Assembly: GCA_015179045.1 (NCBI GenBank)
Contig: WHUZ01000001.1
Location: 2,790,001-2,854,000 of the forward strand
Length of the DNA: 64,000 nucleotides
Source of the DNA: Kalaharituber pfeilii
Taxonomy: Eukaryota > Ascomycota > Pezizomycetes > Pezizales > Pezizaceae
Direction of reading: 5' to 3'
Under the pieces are notes generated by a model, which was given only the letters and a program-made list of their open reading frames with translations, did no database searches and was not told the origin of the DNA. The translations under genes were made by a program, and so were the position numbers. This document shows positions 63,698-64,000 of the stretch, piece after piece (within the stretch, counting starts at the first letter, position 1; every line of letters begins with the position of its first letter).

Positions 63698-64000
63698 CAG
63701 GGCTGCGGCGGCGGAGAGCAGACGGCGGCTACGGGGCCTTATAGAAGGATCTACGGGAATCAGGCAGGTCTATTAACAGACAAGACAACGGACGAGGAGA
63801 AGAACATCTATAAGAGCAGGCTCCAGGCCCTTATATCTATGCGATCCACCACACCTGCCGATATGGAAGGCAATGGCAATACCAACAATAACACAGACGG
63901 TAGACAGGAGGTCTACATGGGAACGAGGAAGTCAGAACATAGGGAGTCCTGTGCCGGTATCTCTCGGCGTCGGGAGGCTAATGAGTTAGTCCAAGACGTC
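63698..64000 (+). other. Open frame running off the window end, unassigned
   Basis: About 101 codons open from just after a TAA at 63695-63697 to the last base. It contains NIYKSRLQALISMRS and an Asn/Thr/Gly-rich stretch, then RRREANELVQD. The higher GC content and lack of an early ATG suggest either an internal exon or the gag-like part of a mobile element continuing beyond the window. No family is recognised. Confidence 0.25.

Overview
The window is nuclear DNA of a filamentous ascomycete (Pezizomycotina). Short introns of about 50 to 120 bp interrupt almost every gene, with GT(A/G)NGT donors and CAG/TAG acceptors. The genes are fungal housekeeping genes (YPI1, SLX1, an URK1-type uridine kinase, MNR2/ALR-type CorA, CSC1/RSN1, SVP26, SWS2, GH47 mannosidase, CYP51, POP8, GCS1, VMA4, G-protein gamma). 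Leotiomycetes is my best guess from protein flavour, but nothing here proves the class. Exon-intron models were built by hand from splice signals and family knowledge. Where I give exon coordinates, the phases close and the reading frame runs to the stop.

Left part (1-33 kb): YPI1 (+), a truncated questin-oxidase-like relic (+), SLX1 with a very long repetitive tail (-), complex I NDUFS4 (+), uridine kinase/UPRT (-), a CorA Mg transporter (-), a 3.7 kb divergent promoter region, a CSC1/OSCA-type channel (+), the COPII adaptor SVP26 (-), mitochondrial ribosomal protein SWS2 (-), a GH47 alpha-mannosidase (+) and CYP51 (+). SVP26 (glycosyltransferase sorting) and the GH47 enzyme (N-glycan trimming) act in the same compartment but are not visibly co-regulated.

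Middle (33-46 kb): an accessory island holding a decayed Helitron-like helicase, a decayed membrane-anchored aspartic protease, intact POP8, and a 5.0 kb Ty1/copia retrotransposon (-). The retrotransposon has 295-bp LTRs that look identical, a 5-bp target duplication, a half-tRNA-type primer site and three frame breaks. It landed 36 bp after the POP8 stop, between POP8 and the ArfGAP gene GCS1.

Right part (46-64 kb): GCS1 (+), a small Cys-rich secreted protein (+), a decayed PD-(D/E)XK-like gene (-), a peroxisomal 2,4-dienoyl-CoA reductase carrying one frameshift at a C6 run (-), an inverted pair of poly(A)-tailed element ends, a CANIN-like (SLF2/Nse6-type) Smc5/6-associated protein (+), V-ATPase subunit E (-), the heterotrimeric G-protein gamma subunit (-), and an unassigned open frame cut by the window end.

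I found no CRISPR array, complete rRNA or tRNA, or biosynthetic cluster. The most unusual items are the 14-unit repeat tail of SLX1, an SWS2 start codon split by an intron, an 18-nt microexon inside the ArfGAP zinc finger, the copia element, and the inverted poly(A)-tailed structure.
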